From CADEEN01 sp963783785 (GTDB lineage: Bacteria > Pseudomonadota > Gammaproteobacteria > Burkholderiales > Burkholderiaceae_C), in NCBI GenBank assembly GCA_963783785.1, contig CAWAOQ010000019.1, forward strand, positions 30,687 to 94,686: a stretch of DNA of 64,000 bases. The letters run 5' to 3'. Below are positions 20,698-29,975 of this stretch, piece by piece (positions within the stretch are counted from its first letter, which is position 1; the number at the start of each line of letters is the position of its first letter). The notes below the pieces were generated by a model, which had not been told where the DNA came from, ran no database searches, and saw only the letters and a list, made by a program, of their open reading frames with translations. A program made the position numbers and the translations under genes.

Positions 20698-21573
20698 ATG
20701 CAATTGCCTGCCAATGGTCTGGCCATCGAGGTCGATGACCAGGGTCCGCCAGGCGCCCCGGCCTTGCTGATGCTGATGGGGCTGGGCATGCAATTGACCG
20801 CCTGGCCCGAGGAGCTGGTGCAGATGCTGGTGGCTCGCGGCAACCGTGTCATTCGCATGGACAACCGCGACGCCGGCCTGTCGCAGGGTTTCGAAGCCGC
20901 CGGCGCGCCCAACCTGGCCTGGGCCGCGCTGCGCTACTTTCTGCACCTGCCGGTGCACGCGCCGTACACCTTGGCCGACATGGCCGACGATGCCTTCGGC
21001 GTGCTCGATGCCCTGGGCATCGACAAGGCGCACGTTTGCGGCGCTTCGATGGGCGGCATGATCGCCCAGCACATGGCGGCCCGGCACCCCGAGCGGGTCA
21101 CGCGGCTGACGCTGCTGATGACCACCTCGGGTGCCCGCAGCCTGCCGCAACCGAGCGCACGGGTACGCGTCGCATTGCTCGATCGGCGTCGACACGGGCC
21201 GCCCGATGTCGACGCCGAGGTCGAACGCCTCGAGCGCCTGTTCACACTGATCGGCAGCCCCGCCTACCGCCCCGAACGCGAGGCTTTTCATGCGCGGATG
21301 GTCGCATCGGTGCGCCGGGCCTGGCGACCGAGTGGCGTGGCGCGTCAGGTGGCTGCCGTGGTCGCTGACGGCGACCGCTCGCCGCTGCTGTCGCGCATCA
21401 CCGCGCCCACCCACATCGTGCACGGTGCCGAAGACCCGCTGATGCCGGTGGCCGCCGCGCACGACCTGAAGGCCAAGATCGCCGGCGCCACGCTCGAGAT
21501 CATCGAGGGCATGGGCCACGACCTGCCGGCGCCGCTGTGGCCGCGGCTGGCGGCGGCGATCGGGAGGCCTTGA
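20698..21573 (+). CDS. Alpha/beta fold hydrolase
   Basis: A 291-residue alpha/beta hydrolase. The nucleophile elbow is CGASMGGMIA (Ser at about residue 118), the acid lies in HGAEDPLMP and the His in GMGHDLP near the end; MDNRDAGLS near residue 60 is common in lipase/esterase or proline-iminopeptidase-like members. It follows the WS/DGAT gene by 21 bases on the same strand, which would fit lipid ester turnover, though the substrate is not predictable. Palindrome copy A begins 18 bases after its stop. Confidence 0.85.
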   Translation: MQLPANGLAIEVDDQGPPGAPALLMLMGLGMQLTAWPEELVQMLVARGNRVIRMDNRDAGLSQGFEAAGAPNLAWAALRYFLHLPVHAPYTLADMADDAFGVLDALGIDKAHVCGASMGGMIAQHMAARHPERVTRLTLLMTTSGARSLPQPSARVRVALLDRRRHGPPDVDAEVERLERLFTLIGSPAYRPEREAFHARMVASVRRAWRPSGVARQVAAVVADGDRSPLLSRITAPTHIVHGAEDPLMPVAAAHDLKAKIAGATLEIIEGMGHDLPAPLWPRLAAAIGRP

Positions 21574-21590
21574 TTGCTGTCTGGTTGACT

Positions 21591-22021
21591 GCGTTGCTTG
21601 CCGGGTCCCGGCCCGGCGGCCGGGTGACTTTCATTTGCGTGGGCCAAATGAAAGTCACCAAAGCAAAGGCCCTCAACGCAACACCTTTCATGCGTTCTGC
21701 ACGCTGCGGAACCCCGACCCGGCGGGCCACTTGGAAGCAGTGCGGCACATCGAACCCGCCGCGCACTCGACGGCGCGGGCCTCGCAAAGCCTCGCCCGCG
21801 CAGATTCGCTGGATCCCGGGCCAAAGCGCAGCGAGGCCGCGTCGAGCGAGTTGTCGTTTCGATCGGCGGCGGTGCGTCCAGGTGGCCCGCCGGGCCGGGT
21901 GTGCGAGGCGAGGAGAACGAGCTGAGAGGTTTTGCATTCAGCCCCTTTGCTTTGGTGACTTTCATTTGGGGCCGCAAATGAAAGACACCCGGCCGCCGGG
22001 CCGGGACCCGGCAGGCATCGC
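21591..22021. repeat. ~431-bp long imperfect palindrome, copy A
   Basis: The first of two near-identical elements (the other is 31212-31643). The ends are inverted copies of GCGTTGCTTGCCGGGTCCCG in slightly changed form at the right end. Just inside each end is a short hairpin built from CTTTCATTTG and CAAATGAAAG (left at about 21629-21659, right at about 21959-21983). The inside is also mirror-like: AAAGCAAAGGCC on the left reappears inverted as CCCTTTGCTTT on the right. ORFs on both strands run through it but they mirror each other and are not credible genes. It lies between convergent genes (hydrolase and malic enzyme). It has no transposase and could be a non-autonomous element or REP/BIME-like repeat. 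Confidence 0.88.
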
Positions 22022-22131
22022 AAGCAGCAAACCTTCGAAGAGACAAACAACAATCGACCCGTGAAGCAGCGAGCCGAGTCCGCCTCAAGACGCGCGATGC
22101 AGCATGCCTGGCGATCGAACGCGCAGTCGCC

Positions 22132-23799
22132 TCAGACGTAGGTCGGGTAGCTCGGCTCGTACATGCAGGACTTCACATGCGCCAGCAGGTCCGCAGGCCG
22201 GGCGATGCCGGCGTGGCCTTCGTCGAAGGCGACTGCCGCGACCGCCGCGGCGATGTGGGCCGAGACTTCGCGCACCTGTGGCAGCGGCGGATACAGGCTG
22301 CCCTGGGCCAGGTCCTGTGGCGTCACCTGCTGCGCCAGCGCGCGCGCTGCGGCCAGGAACGTCGCATCGGTGATGCGCTGCGCCCGCACCGCGATCGCAC
22401 CCAGGCCGACGCCCGGAAAGATGTAGGAGTTGTTGCCCTGGCGCGGCACGTGGGTATGCCCGTCCAGCGTCACCGGATCGAACGGACTGCCGCACGCGAA
22501 CAGCGCGCGGCCGTCGCTCCAGGCATAGGCCTGCGCCGCGGTGCATTCCGACTTCGATGTCGGGTTGGACAGCGCGAAGACGATCGGCCGCGCGTTCAGG
22601 CGGCTCATCTCGCCGACGACGGCCTGCGTGAACGTGCCGGCTGTCGCCGCGACGCCGATCAGCGCCGTCGGTTCGAGGCTGCGGATCGCCGCCAGGAAGT
22701 CTGCCTGAGGGGCATGCTCGTGCGCATACGGGCGCTTGTGCTCGGCCAGGTCGGAGCGGCCGGCCACCACCAGGCCCTTGGAGTCGAACAGCCAGCAGCG
22801 GCGCCGCGCCAGCGCCGGGTCGGCGCCGCCTTCGACCATCGCTGCCACCGCCAGGTCGGCAATGCCGGTGGCGGCTTCACCGGCGCCCAGGAACAGCAGG
22901 CGCTGGCTGTCGAGCGTGCCGCCGGTGATGCGCAACGCCGAGAGCAGGCCCGCCAGTGCCACCGCGGCCGTGCCTTGGATGTCGTCATTGAAGGTACAGA
23001 TGCGGTCGCGGTACTTGTGCAGCAACCGGAATGCGTTGTGGTTGGCGAAATCCTCGAACTGGATCACGACCCCCGGGAACACCTCGCGCGCGGCAGTGAT
23101 GAATTCGTCGACCAGGTCATCGTAGGCCGGCCCGGTGAGCCTGGGCTGCGCCAGGCCCAGGTAGAGCGGGTCATCGCGCAGGGCCGGGTTGTTGGTGCCG
23201 ACGTCCAGCATCACCGGCAGGCACTGCGTCGGCGGCACGCCGGCACAGGCCGTGTACAGCGACAGCTTGCCCACCGGAATGCCCATGCCGCTGGAGCCCA
23301 GGTCGCCCAGCCCGAGGATGCGTTCGCCATCGGTCACGACGATCATGGCCACGTCGCGGTACGGCCAGTTGCGCAGGATGTTGCGCACGTGGCCACGGTC
23401 CCTGGCGGTGACGAAGAGGCCGCGCGGCCGCTGGAAGATGTGGCCGAACTTCTGGCATGCCAGCCCGACCGTCGGCGTGTAGATGATCGGCATCATCTCG
23501 TCCGGATAGTCGGTCACGATGCGGAAGAACAGTGTCTCGTTGCGGTCGTGCAGCGAGCTCATGAAGATGTACTTCTCCAGCGGGCTGGGCAGGCGGTGGA
23601 AGTTCTCGAGCACGCGCGCCACCTGCTCACCCTGGCTGCACACGTGCGGCGGCAACAGGCCGTGCAATCCGAGCGCGTCGCGCTCGACGTCCGTGAAGGC
23701 AGTACCCTTGTTCAGCGTGGGGTCGTGCAACAGCGCCACGCCGCGGGGAAACCACGCGGGCACGTGCTGCCGCCGCGTTGGGTCGAGTCGGTGGTCCAT
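22132..23799 (-). CDS. maeA: NAD-dependent malic enzyme (MaeA type)
   Basis: A 555-residue malic enzyme that interconverts malate and pyruvate plus CO2 with NAD(H). Motifs: MPIIYTPTVGLACQKFGHIF and DGERILGLGDLGSSGMGIP (family signature), the metal-binding VIQFEDFANHNAF, the NAD fold RLLFLGAGEAATGIADL, and FALSNPTSKSEC. Length and signatures match the large-subunit (~560 aa) class, not the shorter MaeB type. ATG 23799 lies just inside a TTG. It is divergent from frdC, and supplying or draining malate would link it to fumarate reductase. Confidence 0.94.
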   Translation of the reverse strand: MDHRLDPTRRQHVPAWFPRGVALLHDPTLNKGTAFTDVERDALGLHGLLPPHVCSQGEQVARVLENFHRLPSPLEKYIFMSSLHDRNETLFFRIVTDYPDEMMPIIYTPTVGLACQKFGHIFQRPRGLFVTARDRGHVRNILRNWPYRDVAMIVVTDGERILGLGDLGSSGMGIPVGKLSLYTACAGVPPTQCLPVMLDVGTNNPALRDDPLYLGLAQPRLTGPAYDDLVDEFITAAREVFPGVVIQFEDFANHNAFRLLHKYRDRICTFNDDIQGTAAVALAGLLSALRITGGTLDSQRLLFLGAGEAATGIADLAVAAMVEGGADPALARRRCWLFDSKGLVVAGRSDLAEHKRPYAHEHAPQADFLAAIRSLEPTALIGVAATAGTFTQAVVGEMSRLNARPIVFALSNPTSKSECTAAQAYAWSDGRALFACGSPFDPVTLDGHTHVPRQGNNSYIFPGVGLGAIAVRAQRITDATFLAAARALAQQVTPQDLAQGSLYPPLPQVREVSAHIAAAVAAVAFDEGHAGIARPADLLAHVKSCMYEPSYPTYV

Positions 23800-23954
23800 C
23801 AAGCCTCTCCATCTGCGGATGCTGGATGGAATCGTGCGCCTGCCCGGCCGTGCCTAGTCTTGACTTGGCGCAAATTGAAAACGCGACGTGCGAGCACCAT
23901 CGCCGCAGTCCGAGTCAACCTGCAACGACAGCGGTCACAGGAGGAGACATCCCC
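23800..23954. promoter_or_regulatory. Divergent control region between malic enzyme and frdCAB-mmdADCB
   Basis: This 155-base gap must hold promoters for both divergent units. The only candidate control site seen is TTGACTTGGCGCAA at 23860-23873, which agrees with the FNR/ANR consensus (TTGAT-N4-ATCAA) at 7 of 10 positions, so it is weak. No convincing -10 element was found at the right distance. A ribosome-binding site AGGAGGA precedes the frdC start at about 23939-23945. Confidence 0.3.
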
Positions 23955-24767
23955 TTGAACCAGAATCTACTCATTGCCGCCGCGGCGGCTCCCCGCGCGG
24001 TGCGCAACAGCCGCTGGCCTGCGCGGCTCGATTGGCTGCAAAGCGTCAGCGGCCTGATCCTCGCGCTGTTCATGTGGGGCCACATGTTCTTCGTCTCGTC
24101 GATCCTGCTCGGCAACGACGCGATGTGGACGATCACGAAGATGTTCGAGGGCTACTTCGTGTTCGGCAAGGCCTACCCGGTGATCGTCTCTGGCGTGGTC
24201 GCGATCGTGTTCGCGCTGTTCATCGGGCACGCCGCGCTCGCGTTGCGCAAGTTCCCGATCAACTACGGCCAGTACCGCGTCTACCGCGACCACATGGCGA
24301 TGATGCATCACGAGGACACCACCCTGTGGTGGTGGCAGGTCGTCACCGGCTTTGCGATGTTCTTCCTGGCCTCGGTGCACCTCTACCAGATGCTGATGCA
24401 CCCGGGGTTGATCGGGCCGTTCGAGTCGGGCGAGCGCATGTGGAGCGGCCGCTGGTGGCCGCTGTACCTGATCCTGCTGTTCGCGGTCGAGCTGCATGGC
24501 GGCATCGGGCTGTATCGGCTCGCCGTCAAGTGGGGCTGGTTCGAAGGCAAGGATCCGAAGGCCACGCGCAGCAACCTGAAGAAGCTCAAGTGGGCACTGT
24601 CGGCGTTCTTCATCGTGCTGGGCCTGGCCACGCTGGCGGCCTACGTGAAGATCGGCTTCGACAACCGCTACGCCCCCGGCGCACACTATGTGCCGGCCTG
24701 GCTGCAGAACCCACCGCAGGCGACGCCGCCCTCGTGGTGGCCGTCGTGGCTGAAGGAGGGGCGCTGA
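23955..24767 (+). CDS. frdC: Fumarate reductase cytochrome b subunit (diheme type)
   Basis: A ~270-residue membrane anchor with five hydrophobic segments. It resembles the diheme cytochrome b of Wolinella-type quinol:fumarate reductase. Four membrane histidines are available as heme ligands, in WGHMFF, IGHAALAL, SVHLYQML and ELHGGIGLYR. It would pass electrons from quinol to FrdAB. No ATG exists near the conserved start; TTG at 23955 sits nine bases after AGGAGGA and begins MNQNLLIAAAAAPRAV. It is the first gene of frdCAB, and the frdA ATG follows after one base. Confidence 0.92.
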   Translation: MNQNLLIAAAAAPRAVRNSRWPARLDWLQSVSGLILALFMWGHMFFVSSILLGNDAMWTITKMFEGYFVFGKAYPVIVSGVVAIVFALFIGHAALALRKFPINYGQYRVYRDHMAMMHHEDTTLWWWQVVTGFAMFFLASVHLYQMLMHPGLIGPFESGERMWSGRWWPLYLILLFAVELHGGIGLYRLAVKWGWFEGKDPKATRSNLKKLKWALSAFFIVLGLATLAAYVKIGFDNRYAPGAHYVPAWLQNPPQATPPSWWPSWLKEGR

Positions 24768-24768
24768 C

Positions 24769-26769
24769 ATGAACGTCATCTACACCGATGTGCTGGTGAT
24801 CGGCGGCGGGCTGGCCGGGCTGCGCATGGCGATCGCCGCCAAGCGGCGCGGCCATGACGCGGTGATCCTGTCGCTGGTACCCGTCAAGCGCTCGCACAGC
24901 AAGGCGGCACAGGGCGGCATGCAGGCCAGCCTGGGCAACGTGATCAAGGGGCAGGGCGACAACGAGGACGTGCACTTCGAGGACACGGTGCGCGGCAGCG
25001 ACTGGGGCGCCGACCAGGACGTGGTGCGCATGTTCGTCAACACCGCGCCGAAGGCGGTGCGCGAACTGGCGGCGTGGGGCGTGCCGTGGAGCCGCGTGCG
25101 GCAGGGCGATCGCACGGTCGTGATCAACGGCCAGAACGTCACGATCACCGAGCGCGCCGAGGCGCATGGCACGGTGGCGCAGCGCGACTTCGGCGGCACC
25201 AAGAAGTGGCGCACCTGCTACGTCGCCGACGGCACCGGCCACGCGATGCTGCAGGCCGTGGGCGACCAGGCGATCGCGGCGTCGATCCCGGTGCACGAGC
25301 GCACCGAGGCGCTGGCGCTGATCCATGATGCCGGACGCTGCTATGGCGCCGTCGTGCGCGATCTGATCACCGGCGAACTGACCGCCTACGTGGCCAAGGC
25401 CACCGCGATCGCCACCGGCGGCGCCGGCAGGCTGTACCGCGTGACGACCAATGCCGTGATCTGCGAGGGCATCGGCCATGCGATCGCGCTGGAAACGGGC
25501 GTGGCCGCGCTCGGCAACATGGAGGCGGTGCAGTTCCATCCGACCGGCATCTTCCCGGCCGGCATCCTGGTGACCGAGGGCTGCCGCGGCGATGGCGGCC
25601 TGCTGAAGGACGTCGACGGCCACCGCTTCATGCCCGACTACGAGCCGGAGAAGAAGGAGCTCGCCTCGCGCGACGTGGTGAGCCGTCGGATGGAAGAGCA
25701 CATCGGCAAGGGCAAGGGCGCGAAGTCGCGCTTCGGCGAACATCTCTGGCTCGACATCACGCTGCTGGGCGAAGCCCACATCCATCGCAACCTGCGCGAG
25801 GTCTTCGACATCTGCCACTACTTCCTCGGCGTCGATCCGTCGAAGGAGATGATCCCGGTGCGGCCGGCGCAGCACTACACGATGGGTGGCGTGCGCACCG
25901 ATCACACCGGCGAGAGTTCGGCGCTCAAGGGCCTGTTCTCGGCCGGCGAAGCCGCCTGCTGGGACATGCACGGCTTCAACCGGCTCGGCGGCAACTCGGT
26001 CGCCGAGACCGTGGTCGCCGGCATGATCGTCGGCGAGTTCATCGCCGACTTCTGCGACAGGTCCGACAACGACGTCAACATCCCCACCGGCGTGGTGCGC
26101 GAGTTCATGCAGCGCGAGCAGGCCAAGTTGAGCGGCATCCTGCTGGGCAGTGGCACCGAGGATCCGAGCGCGATCAGGGCCCGGATGCAGGAGATCATGA
26201 CCGCGAAGGTCGGCATCTTCCGCCGCGGTGAGGATCTCGAGGCTGCGGTCGATGAACTGCAGAAGCTGCTCGTTCGCAGCCGCAACATCGGCCTGCGCTC
26301 GCGTGCGCCGGGTGTGAACCCGGAACTGGTGACCGCATATCGCACGAAGATGATGCTGAAGCTGGCGCTGACGGTGGCCTACGGCGCGCTGGTGCGCACC
26401 GAAAGCCGCGGTGCGCATTTCCGCCAGGACCACCCGCGCCGCAACGACGCCGAGTGGCTCAAGCGCACGCTGGCGACCTGGAACAACGAGTCCGACTTGC
26501 TGCCCACGCTCAAGTACGAGCCACTGGACGTGAAACGCATGGAACTGCCGCCAGGATGGCGCGGCTACGGCGCCAAGGACTATGTCGACCACCCGGAGAC
26601 GCCGGCCCGGCAGGCCGAAGTCGAGGCCACCAAGCAGCGGATCGGTGACCGCTTCGAGTTGCAGAAGGCGCTGTTGCCGTACGAGCACCTGTTGCCGGAG
26701 CGGCTGCGCGGTCGCAACGAACGCATCGACGAACCGCTCGCGCGCGAACCGGCGCGGAGGACAGCATGA
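24769..26769 (+). CDS. frdA: Fumarate reductase flavoprotein subunit
   Basis: A 666-residue FAD subunit that reduces fumarate to succinate. It begins with the dinucleotide fold VLVIGGGLAGLRMAIAAK. The covalent-flavin His lies in KRSHSKAAQGGMQA. Active-site stretches FHPTGIFPAGILVTEGCRGDGG and RPAQHYTMGGVRTDHTGES, and the FAD contact GFNRLGGNSVAETVV, are present. Length (~660) fits QFR class rather than the ~590-residue SdhA. Its last four bases overlap frdB. The subfamily favours fumarate reduction but reversible succinate oxidation cannot be excluded. Confidence 0.93.
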   Translation: MNVIYTDVLVIGGGLAGLRMAIAAKRRGHDAVILSLVPVKRSHSKAAQGGMQASLGNVIKGQGDNEDVHFEDTVRGSDWGADQDVVRMFVNTAPKAVRELAAWGVPWSRVRQGDRTVVINGQNVTITERAEAHGTVAQRDFGGTKKWRTCYVADGTGHAMLQAVGDQAIAASIPVHERTEALALIHDAGRCYGAVVRDLITGELTAYVAKATAIATGGAGRLYRVTTNAVICEGIGHAIALETGVAALGNMEAVQFHPTGIFPAGILVTEGCRGDGGLLKDVDGHRFMPDYEPEKKELASRDVVSRRMEEHIGKGKGAKSRFGEHLWLDITLLGEAHIHRNLREVFDICHYFLGVDPSKEMIPVRPAQHYTMGGVRTDHTGESSALKGLFSAGEAACWDMHGFNRLGGNSVAETVVAGMIVGEFIADFCDRSDNDVNIPTGVVREFMQREQAKLSGILLGSGTEDPSAIRARMQEIMTAKVGIFRRGEDLEAAVDELQKLLVRSRNIGLRSRAPGVNPELVTAYRTKMMLKLALTVAYGALVRTESRGAHFRQDHPRRNDAEWLKRTLATWNNESDLLPTLKYEPLDVKRMELPPGWRGYGAKDYVDHPETPARQAEVEATKQRIGDRFELQKALLPYEHLLPERLRGRNERIDEPLAREPARRTA

Positions 26770-27569
26770 CGCAGGAACAGAAGATCAACATCGTGCCGCG
26801 CGCAGGCGCGACGGGCAGCGGCAACGGCGGCGGCAAGGTCGCCAACGGGCAGATGCTGAAGTTCCATGTGATGCGGTTCAACCCGGCCGATCCGCAAAGC
26901 GTGCCGCACATGCAGACCTACGAGCTCGAGCAGACCGCCGGCATGACGCTGTTCATCGCGCTCAACGAGATTCGCGAGAAGCTCGACCCGTCGCTGCAGT
27001 TCGATTTCGTCTGCCGCGCGGGCATCTGCGGCAGCTGCGCGATGGTCATCAACGGCCGTCCCGGACTGGCCTGCCGCACGCTGGCCAATGACGTCGGGCC
27101 CGAGATCACGCTGGCGCCGCTGCCGGTGTTCGAGTTGATCGGCGACCTGTCGGTCAATACCGGCAAGTGGATGCGTTCGATGAGCGAACGGCTGCAGACC
27201 TGGGTCCACCTGAAGCAGCAGGAGGTCGACCTGTCGCGGATCGAGGAGCGGATGGATCCGGATCTGGCCGAGAAGATCTACGAGCTCGACCGCTGCATCG
27301 AGTGCGGCTGCTGCGTGTCCGCCTGCGGTACCGCGCGCATGCGAGAGGACTTCATCGGCGCGGTGGGCATCAACAAGATCGCGCGCTTTCGTCTCGATCC
27401 GCGTGACACGCGCAGCGACGCCGACTTCTACGACGTGATCGGTGACGACAGCGGGGTCTTTGGCTGCATGTCGCTGCTCGGTTGCCACGATGTCTGCCCG
27501 AAGGATCTGCCGCTGCAGACCCAGATCGCGTTCGTGCGCCGCAAGATGGTCGCGATGGGCTGGACCTGA
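26766..27569 (+). CDS. frdB: Fumarate reductase iron-sulfur subunit
   Basis: A 267-residue electron carrier between FrdC and FrdA. All three cluster motifs are visible: [2Fe-2S] CRAGICGSC (residues ~74-82), [4Fe-4S] CIECGCCVSAC, and [3Fe-4S] CMSLLGCHDVCPK, where Leu/Gly replace the cysteine of a 4Fe cluster as is usual. The N-terminal 25 residues are a Gly/Asn-rich extension. It ends 28 bases before mmdA, so frd and mmd genes probably share one transcript. Confidence 0.94.
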   Translation: MTQEQKINIVPRAGATGSGNGGGKVANGQMLKFHVMRFNPADPQSVPHMQTYELEQTAGMTLFIALNEIREKLDPSLQFDFVCRAGICGSCAMVINGRPGLACRTLANDVGPEITLAPLPVFELIGDLSVNTGKWMRSMSERLQTWVHLKQQEVDLSRIEERMDPDLAEKIYELDRCIECGCCVSACGTARMREDFIGAVGINKIARFRLDPRDTRSDADFYDVIGDDSGVFGCMSLLGCHDVCPKDLPLQTQIAFVRRKMVAMGWT

Positions 27570-27597
27570 CGCGCCGCCCCGAGGCGCTCACACCGCG

Positions 27598-29151
27598 ATG
27601 GCGGGCAAGACAAACGATCACCTGGAGGTCTTGCGCGAGATGCGCAGCCGCGCCGTGCTCGGCGGCGGCGTCAAGCGCATCGAACAGCAGCACGCGCGGG
27701 GCAAGCTCACCGCCCGCGAGCGACTGGCGCTGTTGCTCGACGACGGATCGTTCCAGGAGTTCGGTGCCCTCGCCACGCACCAGGTGAGCGCCTTCGGCCT
27801 CGACCAGCAGCGTTTTCCGGGCGACGGCATCGTCACCGGTTTCGGCAAGATCAGCGGCCGCCGCGTGGCGGTCTTCGCGCAGGACTTCACCGTGCTCGGC
27901 GGCTCGTTCTCCGCGGTGCAGGCGCAGAAGATCAGCCGCATCCAGGACCTGGCGCTCGAAAGCGGCATTCCGCTGATCGGGCTCAACGATTCCGGCGGCG
28001 CGCGCATCCAGGAAGGCGTGCGCAGCCTGGCCGCCTACGGCGAGGTGTTCGTGCGCAACGTGATGGCCTCCGGCGTGATCCCGCAGATCTCGGTGGTCCT
28101 CGGACCCTGCGCCGGCGGCGCGGTGTATTCGCCCGCGCTGACCGATTTCGTGATCATGGCGGAGGGCAGTTTCATGTTCCTCACCGGCCCCGACGTGATC
28201 AAGGCCGTGACCGGCGAGCAGGTCACCGCGCAGACGCTCGGCGGCGCCGACGTGCACACCGGCCGCAGCGGCGTGGCCCATCTCTCGGCCGACACCGAGG
28301 CCAACACGCTGGCGCTGACCAAGCTGCTGCTGAGCTACCTGCCGCAGAACAACCACGAAGATCCGCCCCAGGTCAGGCCCGACGACCCACCCTACCGCAT
28401 GGACGAGGCACTCAACTCGTTGATCCCGAACGACGAGAACCAGCCCTACGACATGCGCGACGCCATCACGGCGATCTTCGACCGCGGCAGCTTCCTCGAG
28501 ATCCAGCCACTCTTCGCGGCCAACGCCGTGGTCGGCTTCGCGCGCCTGGACGGCTACAGCGTCGGCATCGTGGCCAACCAGCCGGCCTTCATGTCGGGCG
28601 CGTTGAACATCGATGCCAGCGACAAGATCGCGCGTTTCATCCGCACCTGCGATGCGTTCAACATCCCGCTGGTGACCTTCGTCGACTGCCCCGGCTTCCT
28701 GCCCGGCACCGATCAGGAATACGGCGGTGTCATCCGTCACGGTGCGAAGATCATCTACGCCTACTGCGAGGCCACGGTGCCGAAGATCTCGATCGTCACG
28801 CGCAAGGCGATGGGTGGTGCTTACGTCGCGATGGGTTCGAAGCAGATGCGCACCGACCTCGCGTTCGCCTGGCCCACCGCGCAGATCGCGGTGATGGGGG
28901 CCGAGCCGGCAGTCAGCGTGCTCTATCGCGACGAAGTGCAGAAGGCCAGCGATCCGGCAGCGCGTGAGCGCGAGCTGGTGGCCGAGTACCGCGAGAGGTT
29001 CTTCAATCCGTACCGCGCCGCCGACGTCGGCCAGATCGACGAAGTGATCGAGCCGCGCGAGACCCGCCCGCGCCTGGCGCGAGCGTTCGAGGTCCTGCGC
29101 ACCAAGGTGCAGCAGAACCCGCCGAAGAAGCACGGCCTGTCACCCACCTAG
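27598..29151 (+). CDS. mmdA: Methylmalonyl-CoA decarboxylase alpha (carboxyltransferase) subunit
   Basis: A 517-residue acyl-CoA carboxyltransferase. Two crotonase-like halves are visible: N-half GLNDSGGARIQEGVRSLAAYG and LGPCAGGAVYSPALTDF, C-half VDCPGFLPGTDQEYGG and RKAMGGAYVAMGSKQM. Alone it could equally be a propionyl-CoA carboxylase beta chain. The three genes that follow (gamma, biotin carrier, beta) make it the transferase of a sodium-pumping decarboxylase, moving CO2 from (S)-methylmalonyl-CoA to biotin. Gene order matches mmdADCB of Propionigenium modestum. Confidence 0.9.
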   Translation: MAGKTNDHLEVLREMRSRAVLGGGVKRIEQQHARGKLTARERLALLLDDGSFQEFGALATHQVSAFGLDQQRFPGDGIVTGFGKISGRRVAVFAQDFTVLGGSFSAVQAQKISRIQDLALESGIPLIGLNDSGGARIQEGVRSLAAYGEVFVRNVMASGVIPQISVVLGPCAGGAVYSPALTDFVIMAEGSFMFLTGPDVIKAVTGEQVTAQTLGGADVHTGRSGVAHLSADTEANTLALTKLLLSYLPQNNHEDPPQVRPDDPPYRMDEALNSLIPNDENQPYDMRDAITAIFDRGSFLEIQPLFAANAVVGFARLDGYSVGIVANQPAFMSGALNIDASDKIARFIRTCDAFNIPLVTFVDCPGFLPGTDQEYGGVIRHGAKIIYAYCEATVPKISIVTRKAMGGAYVAMGSKQMRTDLAFAWPTAQIAVMGAEPAVSVLYRDEVQKASDPAARERELVAEYRERFFNPYRAADVGQIDEVIEPRETRPRLARAFEVLRTKVQQNPPKKHGLSPT

Positions 29152-29162
29152 CGAGCGAAGCG

Positions 29163-29516
29163 ATGAGCGATCTGATCTGGGGCTTGCAGATGACCGGGCT
29201 CGGCATGGGGCTGGTGTTTGCATTGCTGGCCACGCTGTGGGGCTTGCTCGCCCTGGTCCAGCGCCTGGACCGGGCGCCCGCTGAACCCACGGCAGGCGCC
29301 GCCGTCGCCGCACACGAGCCGGCCGCCGCGGCGGGCCTGGACAAGGACCTGGTGGCCGCGATCGTGGTCGCCACGCTCGCGCACCGGGCGCTGCTTCGAC
29401 GCGAGGCTGCACCGGTGATGCGCAGCTACTGGCCCGGCAGCCTGCTCTACGCCTCGCGCTGGATCGCCGCGGGACGGACCCGGCAGAGCCAGAGCTGGCA
29501 ACGCAGGGGCCGATGA
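29163..29516 (+). CDS. mmdD: Sodium-pump decarboxylase gamma/delta subunit (OadG/MmdD-like)
   Basis: A 117-residue small membrane protein with one N-terminal transmembrane segment (MTGLGMGLVFALLATLWGLLALV) and an Ala/Pro-rich cytoplasmic linker. It then has a C-terminal segment (DLVAAIVVATLAHRALLRRE) with the SYWPGSLLYASRWIAAGR end. Proteins of this group tether the carboxyltransferase to the membrane beta subunit. Identification relies on size, topology and position between mmdA and the biotin carrier. It overlaps mmdC (ATGATG). Confidence 0.8.
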   Translation: MSDLIWGLQMTGLGMGLVFALLATLWGLLALVQRLDRAPAEPTAGAAVAAHEPAAAAGLDKDLVAAIVVATLAHRALLRREAAPVMRSYWPGSLLYASRWIAAGRTRQSQSWQRRGR

Positions 29517-29974
29517 TGCGACGCTACACCGTCGGCGTGCGTGGCCGCGAGTTCGTGATCGACGTGCAGGAGCAGGCCGCCGACCGCTTCGAGGTCGTCG
29601 TCGAAGGCGAGACCTTCGACGTCACGCTGTCGGGCGACGAGGATCTGCCTGACGCATCGATCACGCCCGGCTACCAGCCCGCCCGCGCGACGGGCGCCCC
29701 GGTGCGACCGGCTCCGCTGGCGGCGCCCCGGCCGCCGCGCGCCGTTGCTGCGGGAACGTCGACCGTCAGTGCGCCGATGCCTGGCGTGATCCTCGAGGTT
29801 CATGTCAAGGCCGGCGACCACGTCGATCGCGGCCAGCAGATCGCGGTGCTCGAGGCGATGAAGATGCACAACCTGATCGGCGCCCCGCGCGCCGGCACCA
29901 TCGCCGAGGTCTGCGTGGCGCCGGGCCAGGCGGTGGGTCACGGCGACGCCCTCGTGCGTTACGCCGAAAGCTGA
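29513..29974 (+). CDS. mmdC: Biotin carboxyl carrier subunit of methylmalonyl-CoA decarboxylase
   Basis: A 153-residue biotin carrier. The N-terminal ~50 residues resemble biotin-lipoyl attachment partner regions, a Pro/Ala linker follows, and the C-terminal domain has the biotinylation motif EAMKMHN with the target Lys at about residue 117. It carries CO2 from MmdA to the membrane subunit MmdB. Start is ATG 29513, with ATG 29516 as an alternative. Confidence 0.93.
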   Translation: MMRRYTVGVRGREFVIDVQEQAADRFEVVVEGETFDVTLSGDEDLPDASITPGYQPARATGAPVRPAPLAAPRPPRAVAAGTSTVSAPMPGVILEVHVKAGDHVDRGQQIAVLEAMKMHNLIGAPRAGTIAEVCVAPGQAVGHGDALVRYAES

Positions 29975-29975
29975 G

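Noticed and set aside
18652..21519. A 955-residue minus-strand frame covering the WS/DGAT and hydrolase genes
   Set aside because: Both genes beneath it have active-site motifs on the plus strand; the antisense frame has none.
21500..22088. Several overlapping proteins of 100-250 residues inside palindrome copy A (also in copy B)
   Set aside because: The frames occur on both strands and mirror each other because the DNA is a palindrome, and none starts with a sensible ribosome-binding site or shows domain features.
23860..23873. FNR site driving frdCAB
   Set aside because: TTGACTTGGCGCAA matches the consensus at only 7 of 10 positions and no -10 element lies at the right distance, so it is kept only as a low-confidence note.
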